A DNA stretch of 64,000 bases from JAAOZP01 sp038848185 (lineage in GTDB: Archaea > Thermoproteota > EX4484-205 > JAAOZP01), in NCBI GenBank assembly GCA_038848185.1, contig JAWCNV010000003.1, positions 69,596 through 133,595 on the forward strand. Reading direction: 5' to 3'. The notes under the pieces were generated by a model, which worked only from the letters and a program-made list of their open reading frames with translations, was not told where the DNA came from and searched no databases. Every line of letters starts with the position of its first letter. Within the stretch, counting starts at the first letter, position 1. The position numbers and the translations under genes were made by a program. Positions 52,132 to 61,103 of this stretch are shown one piece after another.

Positions 52132-53455
52132 GAAAACCTGTTAAACTATTCTGGTCACGGAAGCCCTCGATCTCACCGTAGACACCGTCGTAGCCGGGCC
52201 TTATCTTAACCCTGTCCCTCCTAATCATCTCCACCATGTAAGCAAGCTTCTTATCGTGCTTCGCAATCTCCTCAACAGGCGTTTCAACCAGCAGACGGTA
52301 CTCGCTTCCAAACTTCTTTATCAGGCTGTAGTAAATGCTCCAAGCCTTCTTAGAATTCGGGCTTGTAGAGTAAACGTAGCCTATTATCTCTGACAAAGGT
52401 ATGAGATGAATATAGTCTGAAGCATCCCTCGGCCTGATTCCCCGGGCACGGTCGGCAAGCTCCTCTATATGCGTCTCCACACCAGGCGTAAGCCTCCTGC
52501 CGCATACTGGACAAACTCCCTTAAGCTCGAAATACTTCTCAGGACGTAGGGAGACTGAGCATCCCCTGTGCCCAGGGTAATGGTATTTACCGTATTCAGG
52601 ATAAGTCTCGACAGTAAGAATAATTCTCGACTTTCCACGTTTACGTAACGCGTTGAGAATGCTCCCATAGTTTAACTCCTCTAAGAGTATAAGGTTAGCT
52701 TCCCTGCCAAGCCTCCAAGGGTAGTAGGAGTGTGAGTCACTGTTTGAAACGAGAGTATAGCGATCGTTGCCTGAAACCCTCCAGTTCATCAAGGGGTCCG
52801 ACGATAAGCCGGTTTCTAAAGCATGTATCTCGCTCGACTTATCCCTGTAACACTCTTTAACACCAGTGTATCCGTGGAGGCCGAAGATGCTGAAGTGAGG
52901 AGTCCACACGTGAGCAGGAAAAACCTCGATGTCCTCTGAAACACTCTTCAAGATTTCCACGAGCTCAGGTGAGCTGCATTTCAACAAGGGTCTGCCGTCA
53001 ACGCTTAGGTCACCAATATGTTTCAAAGCGTCGCATACCTGTTTAACAGTATCGAAATCGGGGAAGAGCATCACGTGATGTATTCTTTTAACAGCACCCT
53101 CATCCTGGTAAACCGTGTTGACCTCGCCCTGAATAAGGAAGAGCGTTGGCTGCTCCCGATTCTTCTCGCTCCTAAGCCTGTAGAGCCCAGCGTATTCTTC
53201 AGCAAGCTTCCTCTTTAAATCCTTCAGCCACTTGGGGTGTGTGCAGTCCCCAGTACCAACAATGTTCAAACCCTTAAGCTTAGCGCAGAAAGCAATGTTC
53301 TCGAGAGTCATGTCAGCACTGGTGGCCCTGCTATACTTGGAGTGGATGTGCATGTCAACGTAGTAGGATGGCTTATCCCTGAAATCCTTGAGAAGCTGGT
53401 CAACCCTTGTCGAAGCTAAAAGAAGTTCTGAAGCCTTAACGGAAGGATTATCCAT
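52121..53455 (-). CDS. Endonuclease Q-like PHP-domain protein
   Basis: EndoQ nicks DNA 5' of deaminated bases such as uracil and hypoxanthine. The PHP metal motif is VDMHIHSKYSRA, followed by VGTGDCTHPKW, FPAHVWTPHFSI and NSDSHSYYPW. A zinc-binding insert CPVCGRRLTPGVETHIEELA is the mark of EndoQ as opposed to polymerase-type PHP proteins. I start it at ATG 53455 (MDNPSVKAS); a GTG at 53488 would add eleven residues. No repair gene is adjacent; it overlaps apgM by 11 nt tail to tail. Confidence 0.88.
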   Translation of the reverse strand: MDNPSVKASELLLASTRVDQLLKDFRDKPSYYVDMHIHSKYSRATSADMTLENIAFCAKLKGLNIVGTGDCTHPKWLKDLKRKLAEEYAGLYRLRSEKNREQPTLFLIQGEVNTVYQDEGAVKRIHHVMLFPDFDTVKQVCDALKHIGDLSVDGRPLLKCSSPELVEILKSVSEDIEVFPAHVWTPHFSIFGLHGYTGVKECYRDKSSEIHALETGLSSDPLMNWRVSGNDRYTLVSNSDSHSYYPWRLGREANLILLEELNYGSILNALRKRGKSRIILTVETYPEYGKYHYPGHRGCSVSLRPEKYFELKGVCPVCGRRLTPGVETHIEELADRARGIRPRDASDYIHLIPLSEIIGYVYSTSPNSKKAWSIYYSLIKKFGSEYRLLVETPVEEIAKHDKKLAYMVEMIRRDRVKIRPGYDGVYGEIEGFRDQNSLTGFLTG

Positions 53456-53639
53456 TCCCGAATGCGAAAGCAATAACGTAGATCTCACTGCCGATTTAAT
53501 AAGGTTTATCAGAATCCTAGGCTAAACGTCCCTGCATGAGCATTCTCACTTATTTAGATGAGGATTTAAAAACAAAGGTTTAGACAAGAGTAATACTCGT
53601 CAACCTAATAATAGAGAGTGGAAAAAATAAAAGAGGGGT

Positions 53640-53834
53640 TTACGAGGGGTTCATGCTTTCTATGATTTTGAGGAGGTCTTGGGTTGTTAACGGTTGTCCA
53701 ACGCCCACTATGTAATACAGGTTGTCTTTCCAGAACCATGCTAGCGGTGAGGGTGATGGCCCGAATATCTTCGCTCTATCTGGTCCTGGCGAAGCCTTCT
53801 CACAGAGGACGATCCATAGGTCTCCCACCTGCAC
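53640..53834 (-). CDS. Downstream part of a split DUF4367-like protein
   Basis: Starting at GTG 53834, this 64-residue frame reads QVGDLWIVLCEKASPGPDRA, then AWFWKDNLYYIVGVGQPLTT and LKIIESM. That is how DUF4367-type domains end (core strand, W-containing hairpin, then an L..I..S helix). The upstream frame ends at TAG 53836-53834, which shares its last base with this GTG (TAGTG). Either one ancestral gene is broken by a frameshift, or two halves are made by coupled restart. Confidence 0.6.
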   Translation of the reverse strand: MQVGDLWIVLCEKASPGPDRAKIFGPSPSPLAWFWKDNLYYIVGVGQPLTTQDLLKIIESMNPS

Positions 53835-54337
53835 TAGCTATGATCAGACCCCTGTTCCCTCCATGATTCCTCGAGCGTCCTAAGGGTCTCTAGGCTTGGC
53901 GGATTATTGTCGACGCTCACCTCTATGCTTACGTTGGCATACCTGAAGTCTTTTATCGCTCTATCGCTAAAGCAGATTATCACTACTGGTGGTCCCGTGT
54001 ATACTTCCGCATACCTCATACCCTCGGGAAGCCATTCAGGTAGCATCGGAGCCTTACCAAGAGTTTTCACAGCCTCCTCCACACCCCTGCCCAAGGAGTA
54101 CCTGTTAAACGGAGGGTAAGGTGGGATGGGTGCTAGAATATCCGTCAAGTGAACTGGCTGAACGACCTCCCCCTCCTCTCCACCACCATACTTGAAATCG
54201 CCTACATCAATATTGACGGAGTTAGCGGGCTTAAACGCGATGAGAATCACCACGACTACTGAGATAAACAGTATCAAAAACATTGAAAGCCTCCTACTCA
54301 TAGTCAGCTTCATCCAATACATTTTTAGTTTATACAC
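53834..54337 (-). CDS. Upstream part of a split DUF4367-like membrane-anchored protein
   Basis: A membrane segment (MFLILFISVVVVILIAF, about residues 19-36) anchors an external domain with PMLPEWLPEGMRYAEVY and ICFSDRAIKDF. The LPEGMRY start is typical of DUF4367 domains. The frame stops at 53834, just where the conserved core should begin; that core is found in the next frame (53640-53834). It is the last unit of the ABC operon, 20 nt after the ATPase gene. The true start may be one of the later methionines (M9 or M13). Confidence 0.65.
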   Translation of the reverse strand: MYKLKMYWMKLTMSRRLSMFLILFISVVVVILIAFKPANSVNIDVGDFKYGGGEEGEVVQPVHLTDILAPIPPYPPFNRYSLGRGVEEAVKTLGKAPMLPEWLPEGMRYAEVYTGPPVVIICFSDRAIKDFRYANVSIEVSVDNNPPSLETLRTLEESWREQGSDHS

Positions 54338-54357
54338 ACCAATTGATAAAGATTTTC

Positions 54358-55266
54358 CTATGATGAGAAGGCTTTTGAGGCTTCAAAGTAAACTCGTTCC
54401 AGCAGCCCGGCTTCCTCCCTCATGTAGGAGATTTTATTTATTTCCCTGCTCCTTTCAAGTATTTCCGCGAGTTGCTTCAGATCGGATGTTCGGATGGAAA
54501 CCTCGTCCCCCCTCAACATTATGTCTCGGACATGCTCATTTTTTCTAAGGGCTTCCATGAGTTCCTTCGGCTCACTTGACTTAATTATTATGCTATATGC
54601 GTAGTATTTCCTGGCAAGGTTTTCCAATGATCCATTGTCTATGGTCACGCCCTTTTCAACTATGATTGCAGACCCACATATTCTTTCGAGCTCAGGCAGG
54701 ATGTGCGTGGAAATCAGCATGGAGGAACCCTCTTTCCTTATCGCCTCCAAGGTTTCTAAGACTTCGGTTCTCATCTTAGGGTCTAGGTTTGCCGTAGGCT
54801 CATCTAGGATTATTAGTTCAGGATGGCCGATTATGGCTTGAGCTATTCCAATCCGCTGAACCATCCCCGCTGAATATTCAGCTATCCTCATGCTTCTCGC
54901 ATCCCACATGCCAACTTCAGTCAACGCATCCCTAACCTCTGTTTCCAAGTTATTCACGTTGCGAAGCCTACCCACAAACTCTAGGAGTTCATAGCCTGTA
55001 GCCCAGCTTGGGAAGCTTGGTTTCTCATGTAGGACACCGATTCTCCTCCTTACGGTTTCACCATGGGTCCACGGGTCTAACCCGAAAACCGTTATCTTGC
55101 CGCTTGTAGGCTTGATCAGGCCCAGAACCAGCTTTATCAGAGTGCTTTTGCCAGCACCATTCGGCCCGATAAGCCCAGTTACACCCTCCTCGATTCTAAG
55201 AGACACATTATTGAGAGCCAAAGTCTTACCGTATTTTTTAGAAAGGTTCTCGCATTCGATGATCAT
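54358..55266 (-). CDS. ABC transporter ATP-binding protein, operon B
   Basis: Walker A GPNGAGKSTLI, signature YSAGMVQRIGI, Walker B LIILDEPTANLDP and the H-loop STHILPELERI are all present. The ~80-residue C-terminal part is typical of NatA/BcrA-like exporters. It overlaps by 4 nt the 168-residue membrane protein gene. Its paralogue in operon A is 59305-60210, but the position within the operon differs: here it comes after the permease, there before it. Confidence 0.92.
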   Translation of the reverse strand: MIIECENLSKKYGKTLALNNVSLRIEEGVTGLIGPNGAGKSTLIKLVLGLIKPTSGKITVFGLDPWTHGETVRRRIGVLHEKPSFPSWATGYELLEFVGRLRNVNNLETEVRDALTEVGMWDARSMRIAEYSAGMVQRIGIAQAIIGHPELIILDEPTANLDPKMRTEVLETLEAIRKEGSSMLISTHILPELERICGSAIIVEKGVTIDNGSLENLARKYYAYSIIIKSSEPKELMEALRKNEHVRDIMLRGDEVSIRTSDLKQLAEILERSREINKISYMREEAGLLERVYFEASKAFSS

Positions 55267-55769
55267 GATTGCCGCCTCCTTTTAAGGCCCTTTTCAATTA
55301 ATAAGCCTGCTAGGCTTATAATCATACCGAATGTTGCGATTATGAGCGAGTCCCATAGAAAATCCCATTCAAAGATTCCGGTTGAAAGCATGGTTAAACT
55401 TCCTATAGCACCTCCCGAGTCTAAAGTTCTGAAAACCAAAGCGTATATGCCTCTCCTAGGAGGCTTAAAGGATAGTTTCCCCCAACCGTCGATAACCGCG
55501 CTGGCTACAGCGTAATCACCATATCTCTCATACGGCTCAAACAGATGATTGAAGGGTATAACCATAAACTCCAGCGTTGCATTGCTGTTTATTACGGCAC
55601 TGTAATTATAGGATGCCAGAAACATGCAAGAACCATAGTCGGGCCCAGGCTCTATCCATATATTTTCAGATAAATTTACTCCGGATCTAAAACTTGCGAA
55701 GCTTCTGCCACAGAGGGCTGAGAGTGATGCCGCAACAATTATGAGCCCGAGCTTAAACAGGGTGTTCAA
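55263..55769 (-). CDS. Small membrane protein of ABC operon B
   Basis: The 168-residue protein has an N-terminal and a C-terminal membrane segment around an external beta-rich domain (FMVIPFNHLFEPYERYGDYA, LSFKPPRRGIYALVFRTLDS). The counterpart in operon A (58082-58624) has the same length and plan (segment, domain with FEIPARGEYYIAVKN, segment). Both show the PxRGxYxxxxx strand. It could be a periplasm-like chaperone or lid of the exporter. No named family is recognised. Confidence 0.75.
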   Translation of the reverse strand: MNTLFKLGLIIVAASLSALCGRSFASFRSGVNLSENIWIEPGPDYGSCMFLASYNYSAVINSNATLEFMVIPFNHLFEPYERYGDYAVASAVIDGWGKLSFKPPRRGIYALVFRTLDSGGAIGSLTMLSTGIFEWDFLWDSLIIATFGMIISLAGLLIEKGLKRRRQS

Positions 55770-56528
55770 TCAAGGCACCTCCACTTTCCGTACAAATATG
55801 TAGCATGAAAAACAGATTAGTAGTACTGAGAAAAATGTTGTGTATAACAGGCTTGTCATTTCTTGGGATATAAAGGCAAAAGAATATGGTGGAAGAAACA
55901 AACTACCTCCGGGAGCAATTTCTCTAACGGTATGGAGAGAATAAAGTGTAATAAGTGAATAGATTGAGGCGTGCCAAGCTCTGCGTGAGTTTACAGAAAA
56001 ATATAATGAAACTGCAAACGTGAATAAACTTGCTAGAGCGAGGAGCAGGCATGGCTGAAGAATATAAAATGGGGCAGCTATCAGGATGCTGAAAAATTCT
56101 TCAGGGGCCTCCATGAATAACTCGTAATAGATGGCGCTTATGCCAGTAAGAAACACCGTGACGAACACCGTGAGAAACTTCGCGACAAAAATTTTCAGCC
56201 TACTCACGGGCAAGGATGAATAGAACTTAAGGACTCCCGACTCGAACTCACCGGTCAGGCTGGTTGAAACAAGTATGGCTGAGAAGAAAGCCAGAGCAAG
56301 ATATAATTCAGCAATAGAAAAAGTTCCTTGCCAGCCAAGAGACTGTGCGAAAAACCTAAGCCACCCTTCTCGATCACCACTTAGGATCCATACTCCACTT
56401 ACCACTTGCGACATCCCCGTGAAGATTCTTAACTGCGAAGTAAGGAAAGTGAACGCCACCAGTGGAAGAATAAGTTTCAGCCTGAACAGGGATGCGAGTT
56501 CCCATTTCAGAAGAACAATGATCCTCAA
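55770..56528 (-). CDS. ABC-2 type permease, operon B
   Basis: The 252-residue protein starts LLKWELASLFRLKLILPLVA and has about six membrane segments; LTGEFESGVLKFYSSLPVSR is the coupling-helix region shared by many ABC-2 permeases. It ends one base before the next gene and begins with a 4-nt overlap with the 298-residue surface protein gene. Its substrate is unknown. Confidence 0.85.
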   Translation of the reverse strand: MRIIVLLKWELASLFRLKLILPLVAFTFLTSQLRIFTGMSQVVSGVWILSGDREGWLRFFAQSLGWQGTFSIAELYLALAFFSAILVSTSLTGEFESGVLKFYSSLPVSRLKIFVAKFLTVFVTVFLTGISAIYYELFMEAPEEFFSILIAAPFYILQPCLLLALASLFTFAVSLYFSVNSRRAWHASIYSLITLYSLHTVREIAPGGSLFLPPYSFAFISQEMTSLLYTTFFSVLLICFSCYIFVRKVEVP

Positions 56529-57421
56529 ACCTTTATCCCCCTCCAGTTCTTAATCAACGGTATAATGAACAAAACTGCTAAAACGCCTAGCAGGATGTAT
56601 GAATAATTTCTCCTCAAGAGCATAAAGATGTCTGTCTGCTCCTCGTAGGCCCCGATGTCAACATTAGTGTCCTCAAGATAAAGCCAATACACAACCTCGC
56701 CCATCTTCTCCATCTCCTCGAAATAGTAGACTCCGAATCTCTGGGTCAAAATATCGTCAATATAGTATCCGCTTACAAGCAAGCCGCTCTGAGCATCATG
56801 AAGCCAGCTTATAATACTGCTGGAAATTGGGTTGCGTATTATGCCGCCAAGGTTAAGATTAGTTACATTGATATAGGCTGACATCGATATCACTAAGTCC
56901 ACAGAGCCTAACCCGGTTCTTATAGGTGGCAAGTCTAACTCGCTTAAACTACTTATTGGTGTCACCTCTGGATTTTTAACAGTCTCATTCAGCCAGGAGA
57001 CGACGAGGGTAATATTTTTCTTAACGGCTCCTCCTTGGGTTGGTGGAAACATCGCCGGGTCTATCCAGAGCCACGCCTTACCCCAAACCCTACCATCCTC
57101 TACCAGATCCATGGTTTCAATATTAATAACGACTCTAGTAGTTTCAGTTCGTTTGCTCGTTGAAAACGTCACCTCCAAGGTTGCCAAGTTGCCTTCGATA
57201 CTGAGAACCTCCCAGCGATAATACCCCTCCCCCAGCTCAGAAAGTTCCCAACCGTAATCGCCCCAAACCAACGGCCCCTCTGACCCGTAGGCACACTTAA
57301 ACCTGTAAACAGCATAAACCCCCTCCTTAAGCCACCCAGGCTGGAGAAACGAAGAATTAAAACTTGAAAATAGAGACAAGAAAAAGAGAAAGATAGGAGC
57401 CGGTTTCTTAAGGTTAATCAA
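56525..57421 (-). CDS. Surface protein with C-terminal membrane anchor, operon B
   Basis: A signal peptide (FLFFLSLFSSFNSSFL) and a C-terminal segment (YILLGVLAVLFIIPLI) with basic tail enclose about 250 external residues. The centre reads VVINIETMDLVEDGRVWGKA followed by WIDPAMFPP, and later TNVDIG. The paralogue at 60207-61103 has VDLLTRQVTLLDGTPLGQ, then WIQP and TNIDLG at matching places, so both derive from one gene though overall similarity is low. The function is unknown; substrate binding for the ABC exporter or cell-surface structure is likely. Confidence 0.8.
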   Translation of the reverse strand: MINLKKPAPIFLFFLSLFSSFNSSFLQPGWLKEGVYAVYRFKCAYGSEGPLVWGDYGWELSELGEGYYRWEVLSIEGNLATLEVTFSTSKRTETTRVVINIETMDLVEDGRVWGKAWLWIDPAMFPPTQGGAVKKNITLVVSWLNETVKNPEVTPISSLSELDLPPIRTGLGSVDLVISMSAYINVTNLNLGGIIRNPISSSIISWLHDAQSGLLVSGYYIDDILTQRFGVYYFEEMEKMGEVVYWLYLEDTNVDIGAYEEQTDIFMLLRRNYSYILLGVLAVLFIIPLIKNWRGIKV

Positions 57422-57429
57422 GTCTCATC

Positions 57430-57816
57430 TTAGATGCGGGCACACGCATATGAATCTGTGAAAAATATCCCTGAAACTTTTAATTTAACCGTTGTGCTGA
57501 CCCAAGCATAGGGATTACCACATGTCAGGTCCCAAGCAATTGTTACGCTATACATACCGGGATCCGTGTAACCAGCGGGAAGATAGAAACCGCCCTGGGG
57601 TGATCCAAATCCGCAGTATGCTGTACCCCACCACCATCCGCCGACCCAAGCCCAAGCACCAGAGCCGCGCGGTCCATACTTATATCCGCTAGTAGGCTCT
57701 CTCTTTTCTCTCCAAACTTCTGCAGAGACATACCAAGTTACACCCGCAAGCAACAACAGCCCAATTATCACAATTAAAGATACAGATATCGTTATATCCG
57801 ACTTTCCAACATCCAT
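57430..57816 (-). CDS. Small anchored secreted protein, first gene of operon B
   Basis: The sequence KSDITISVSLIVIIGLLLLA gives a single N-terminal membrane segment; the outer domain is rich in Gly, Trp and Tyr (GAWAWVGGWWWGTAYCG) and has three cysteines after the membrane segment (Cys88, Cys107 and Cys125). The equivalent first gene of operon A (61100-61564) starts KSADLTVSGVVAMALLLAVS and shares little else. They look like small envelope proteins or pilin-like precursors; I cannot confirm a prepilin cleavage site. Confidence 0.7.
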   Translation of the reverse strand: MDVGKSDITISVSLIVIIGLLLLAGVTWYVSAEVWREKREPTSGYKYGPRGSGAWAWVGGWWWGTAYCGFGSPQGGFYLPAGYTDPGMYSVTIAWDLTCGNPYAWVSTTVKLKVSGIFFTDSYACARI

Positions 57817-57883
57817 TCTGATATCTCACCCATGTTGTCTATCTCATGCAAAATATATAAACGCATTGCTGTTCTAAAGTTTT

Positions 57884-58033
57884 GAACGTTTCAGAAACAA
57901 TTTGCAACTATTCAGAATTGATTCTGAAAGATAAGTTTAAATACAGCCTGTCTAAATACTAAATTTAATCTGGCTTTAGTCGAATTGTTTTCCGGGTTTA
58001 AAAACTGGTTCTTCTATCTTGCTCCAGCCCCGC
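57884..58033 (-). repeat. Copy B of a duplicated ~150-bp segment: promoter region plus the tail of a DUF2207 gene
   Basis: This segment is about 95% identical over its first 100 bases to 61619-61766 by eye; the second half has a 2-nt length difference. It includes, on the minus strand, the last codons of a DUF2207-like gene (RGGAGAR then TAG, about 58012-58035) although no such gene is present here. It ends about 68 nt before the first gene of operon B. A TATA box TTTATATATTT lies between (about 57849-57860). Confidence 0.88.
57911..57928. promoter_or_regulatory. Conserved 18-nt palindrome, operon B
   Basis: TTCAGAATTGATTCTGAA has two perfect 8-nt arms around TG. It lies about 55 nt upstream of the TATA-like box, and the identical palindrome stands before operon A. 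A shared dimeric activator or repressor is likely. Confidence 0.6.
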
Positions 58034-58081
58034 CTCTGCTGAACACATCTTCAGGACGAGCAATATGATTTTTTTCCGTAA

Positions 58082-58624
58082 CTATTTGCCAGCTTTTTTC
58101 AAAAGGTATCCGCTTACCAAAGAAGATGCCCCGAGAACAATAAGGATTATCGACAGATATATGAGGTCTCTCTCAAAACCCCAGAAGGTTAAAACTATTT
58201 CCCCATCCACTGTTAACGCCCCCCTATTCTTCACAGCAATATAGTATTCTCCTCTGGCAGGTATTTCGAAATTAACCACCTCACCTCTTAATCCTTTGAA
58301 CTCCTTTAAGGGGATTGCATCCCCTGACTTTACGAAAACATCGTAATTGGGCCTATCGAATATCAGAAGATCGATTTCCCCGCCGCTTACATAAACGGCT
58401 ATTCTAACGCTTCTGGGAGGCCACATTGAAGGCATGAATAATGGGAACGTAGAGTTGCTTGGAATACCGAACTGAATTATATTAACATATGTGGGGAGCC
58501 CGCGCATAACCGTTAGAATAGAGAAGCCTAAACCCATCATCAGTAAAACTATCCCTATATAACGGAGTTTCAACGGGTTAATCAAGCTGCAACACTCCTT
58601 TAAAAAAGGAGTATGCGAAGACAA
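58082..58624 (-). CDS. Small membrane protein of ABC operon A
   Basis: Residues about 22-40 and 150-172 are membrane segments around a beta-rich external domain (SVRIAVYVSGGEIDLLIF, VVNFEIPARGEYYIAVKNRG). It is the counterpart of the 168-residue protein of operon B. It overlaps the end of the permease gene by 47 nt, an unusually long overlap; a later start (first Met after the overlap, near residue 32) cannot be excluded. Confidence 0.72.
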   Translation of the reverse strand: MSSHTPFLKECCSLINPLKLRYIGIVLLMMGLGFSILTVMRGLPTYVNIIQFGIPSNSTFPLFMPSMWPPRSVRIAVYVSGGEIDLLIFDRPNYDVFVKSGDAIPLKEFKGLRGEVVNFEIPARGEYYIAVKNRGALTVDGEIVLTFWGFERDLIYLSIILIVLGASSLVSGYLLKKAGK

Positions 58625-59315
58625 GCAGTGCTAACGGAAAAGTGATGTGAATAAGGATTATGCTCCATGTGAAGACTGTTATTTCTCCGAGAAAAACAAG
58701 TTTTAACAGGATGTATGCAGGGTCTAGGTTCGGAGGGTTCGTAGTCGATATTGCCAACGAAATATTGTAAACAAGTATGTTTTCTAAAAAGTAAACGGCT
58801 ATTGACAATATTATGGCTCCGAACCTGCTTCGCAGAATCATGCTCATAAGAATGGTAGTTGCAATAAAGAGTAGCAGTATAGCAGCATCCACAAGAACTG
58901 TTAATGCAACTAAGGTCAGAGGTATTGACGTTGTTATAATCCAAATAAAGGAAGACGTGACAATTAGATCTATTAACAGTATTACTGACGAATTTGTCAA
59001 GAGTTTCGCAATAAAAAGAGTTTCCTTTCTAACCGGGAGTGTGAACTCGCCCATCAGCACATCCTGCTCGATATCCCTGCCAAAAGAGTTTGCAAAAACA
59101 AGGATAGTTACTAAGCATAGTAGTATGGGTTTAAAGTTCCCAGTACCTAATGATGCTATTTCAAACAAGGACTCTGTGACAAACATGGGAGCTGAATTTC
59201 CAGGGCCTCCTAGAATTAGCAACATAAGGATTAAGCCCGTGAAAAAGGCGGACCAAGTTTTCTCAAGCTCGAACTTAACGATTTCGATTATAGGTCCTTT
59301 TAACTTAACCATCAT
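58578..59315 (-). CDS. ABC-2 type permease, operon A
   Basis: The 245-residue protein has about six membrane segments. GRDIEQDVLMGEFTLPVRKE corresponds to the coupling region of ABC-2 permeases. It begins with an 11-nt overlap with the ATPase gene, whose stop lies within its first codons. It is more hydrophobic and AT-rich than the permease of operon B. Confidence 0.85.
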   Translation of the reverse strand: MMVKLKGPIIEIVKFELEKTWSAFFTGLILMLLILGGPGNSAPMFVTESLFEIASLGTGNFKPILLCLVTILVFANSFGRDIEQDVLMGEFTLPVRKETLFIAKLLTNSSVILLIDLIVTSSFIWIITTSIPLTLVALTVLVDAAILLLFIATTILMSMILRSRFGAIILSIAVYFLENILVYNISLAISTTNPPNLDPAYILLKLVFLGEITVFTWSIILIHITFPLALLVFAYSFFKGVLQLD

Positions 59316-60210
59316 ATTTCTTCTCCTCCAAGGTTTTTATGAAAACGTTCTCCAAGCTTCTCCCAAGTCGGTGGAAATCGATAAGCTCGCCACCAATCTG
59401 GCCGATCAGCTTAGGAACCTCCTGACGTATCGTTGAAGCATCCCCTTTAACATAAAGAGCGTCATATTCAACTTTAACTTTTAAACCCAAGTTGCATAAA
59501 GCAGCCGCAAGCTCACGGGGTCTAGAAACTCTTAATACATAAACTGTGGATGCATACTTATCTAAAAGGTTCTCCACGTAATCCTGTTCAATAGCCTTAC
59601 CCTCATGCATCAGGCAGACCCATGAGCACACTTTCTGAAGCTCCGGCAACACGTGGCTGGATATCATGAAGCTTATGCCCTCTTCCCCGTGCATGCCCTT
59701 AATCAACTTCAGCAATTGCATCCGGCCGTTCGGATCTAGGTTAGCAGTAGGCTCATCAAGAATCACAAGCTCAGGCCTCCCTATTATGGCTTTAGCGAGA
59801 CCTAAGCGGATTTTCATTCCTGCAGAGTATCCAGAAACCTTTCTATCAGCATGATTAAGCATGTTGACTTTGCGAAGTGTTTCAACAGCCTCCTTTTCCG
59901 GAAGACGCATCATCCTAACCACATGAAGCATGTAACGCATACCACTAATGTTCGGAGGGAAAACAGGCCTCTCCAGCAATACTCCGACTTTCTTCATCAA
60001 CTCGTACCTTTGAGACCAAGGTTCCAAACCTATGACCTCCACTCTCCCTGAGTCTGGTTTAATCAACCCCGTAAGCACATGGATCAGCGTCGTCTTACCG
60101 GCACCATTAGGTCCTATAAGACCACTTATACCGTTCGGTACCCTTATGTTCAAGCCATCAAGTGCCTTAACATTACCGAATAACTTAGATAGTCTTTCTG
60201 CAACTATCAA
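59305..60210 (-). CDS. ABC transporter ATP-binding protein, operon A
   Basis: Walker A GPNGAGKTTLI, signature YSAGMKIRLGL, Walker B LVILDEPTANLDP and H-loop SSHVLPELQKV are present. It resembles the ATPase of operon B throughout (FPPNISG versus FPSWATG after the Q-loop region, same C-terminal extension). It overlaps the surface protein gene by 4 nt and the permease gene by 11 nt. Confidence 0.92.
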   Translation of the reverse strand: MIVAERLSKLFGNVKALDGLNIRVPNGISGLIGPNGAGKTTLIHVLTGLIKPDSGRVEVIGLEPWSQRYELMKKVGVLLERPVFPPNISGMRYMLHVVRMMRLPEKEAVETLRKVNMLNHADRKVSGYSAGMKIRLGLAKAIIGRPELVILDEPTANLDPNGRMQLLKLIKGMHGEEGISFMISSHVLPELQKVCSWVCLMHEGKAIEQDYVENLLDKYASTVYVLRVSRPRELAAALCNLGLKVKVEYDALYVKGDASTIRQEVPKLIGQIGGELIDFHRLGRSLENVFIKTLEEKKYDG

Positions 60211-61103
60211 TGTTTCTTACTCTTTTTCTTTCTGACGAAAATAAAGTAAACAGTTACAACTAAAATGGTTGTAATCAAGATTATATATGGGGTTGATCTG
60301 AGTAAAGCAACCAATAAGTTCAAGGGACCTAAATCAATGTTTGTATAAACTAGCTTAAAAGACGTGCTTAAGCTCACTATGTTAAAAGCAGACAATATCG
60401 CGTCCTCATTAAGACGCCCACTAATCATTATGAATGTATCAGAATCATAAAGATTAATCCTCGGGGAAAAATGTTTAATCGCCTGGGCTTCTAATGGAGT
60501 TAGAGTAGTGTTAAAGAATATGCCTACATATCCTTTTTCTTGATGTTCCGATACATCCAATATAAATGCGTCTTGTACACCTTGAATCGTATCTATAGAA
60601 AAAGCCTCTGAAGCTTTGCCGAATATGGTTGAGTTTCCTTGCCAAATTAAGGGTATTTTATCCCCCACTCTGCAAGGTTGAATCCATATCGTTGTTTGAC
60701 CCAGTGGAGTTCCATCAAGTAATGTAACTTGTCTCGTTAAAAGATCCACTTTTAAATACTTTGCAGAGGAGAAAGGACCTATTGTTAGATTTACTTTAAG
60801 AAATGCAATAGAATTATTTATGTCTTTGACAAGTATCGATAAACGAATTTCTTTTTTCTCTTCGCAAGTTAGGGTTGTTACATTTGAGTCTTTACTCATA
60901 ACCGTTCCAAATATTTGGAGTAACGGTTCAGGAATCATTGATGTATTGTAGAAGGTGATGCGTAGTACTTCACCAGCATATTCGAGTTTGGTTCCGTTTT
61001 TAACCCAAAATGGAACAGGATTGCGTTGACAATAAACATTTATTGCAGATATACTGCATGCCAAAAAAAGAAAAAGCTTAGAGAGGTTGTTTACAAGGCT
61101 CAT
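60207..61103 (-). CDS. Surface protein with C-terminal membrane anchor, operon A
   Basis: A signal peptide (LFLFLACSISAINVYC), about 250 external residues with many Asn-x-Ser/Thr sites and a C-terminal segment (YIILITTILVVTVYFIFV) ending in RKKKSKKH define a type I membrane protein. VDLLTRQVTLLDGTPLGQ, WIQP and TNIDLG link it to the paralogue at 56525-57421. It overlaps the small first gene and the ATPase gene by 4 nt each, so translation is coupled along the operon. Confidence 0.8.
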   Translation of the reverse strand: MSLVNNLSKLFLFLACSISAINVYCQRNPVPFWVKNGTKLEYAGEVLRITFYNTSMIPEPLLQIFGTVMSKDSNVTTLTCEEKKEIRLSILVKDINNSIAFLKVNLTIGPFSSAKYLKVDLLTRQVTLLDGTPLGQTTIWIQPCRVGDKIPLIWQGNSTIFGKASEAFSIDTIQGVQDAFILDVSEHQEKGYVGIFFNTTLTPLEAQAIKHFSPRINLYDSDTFIMISGRLNEDAILSAFNIVSLSTSFKLVYTNIDLGPLNLLVALLRSTPYIILITTILVVTVYFIFVRKKKSKKH

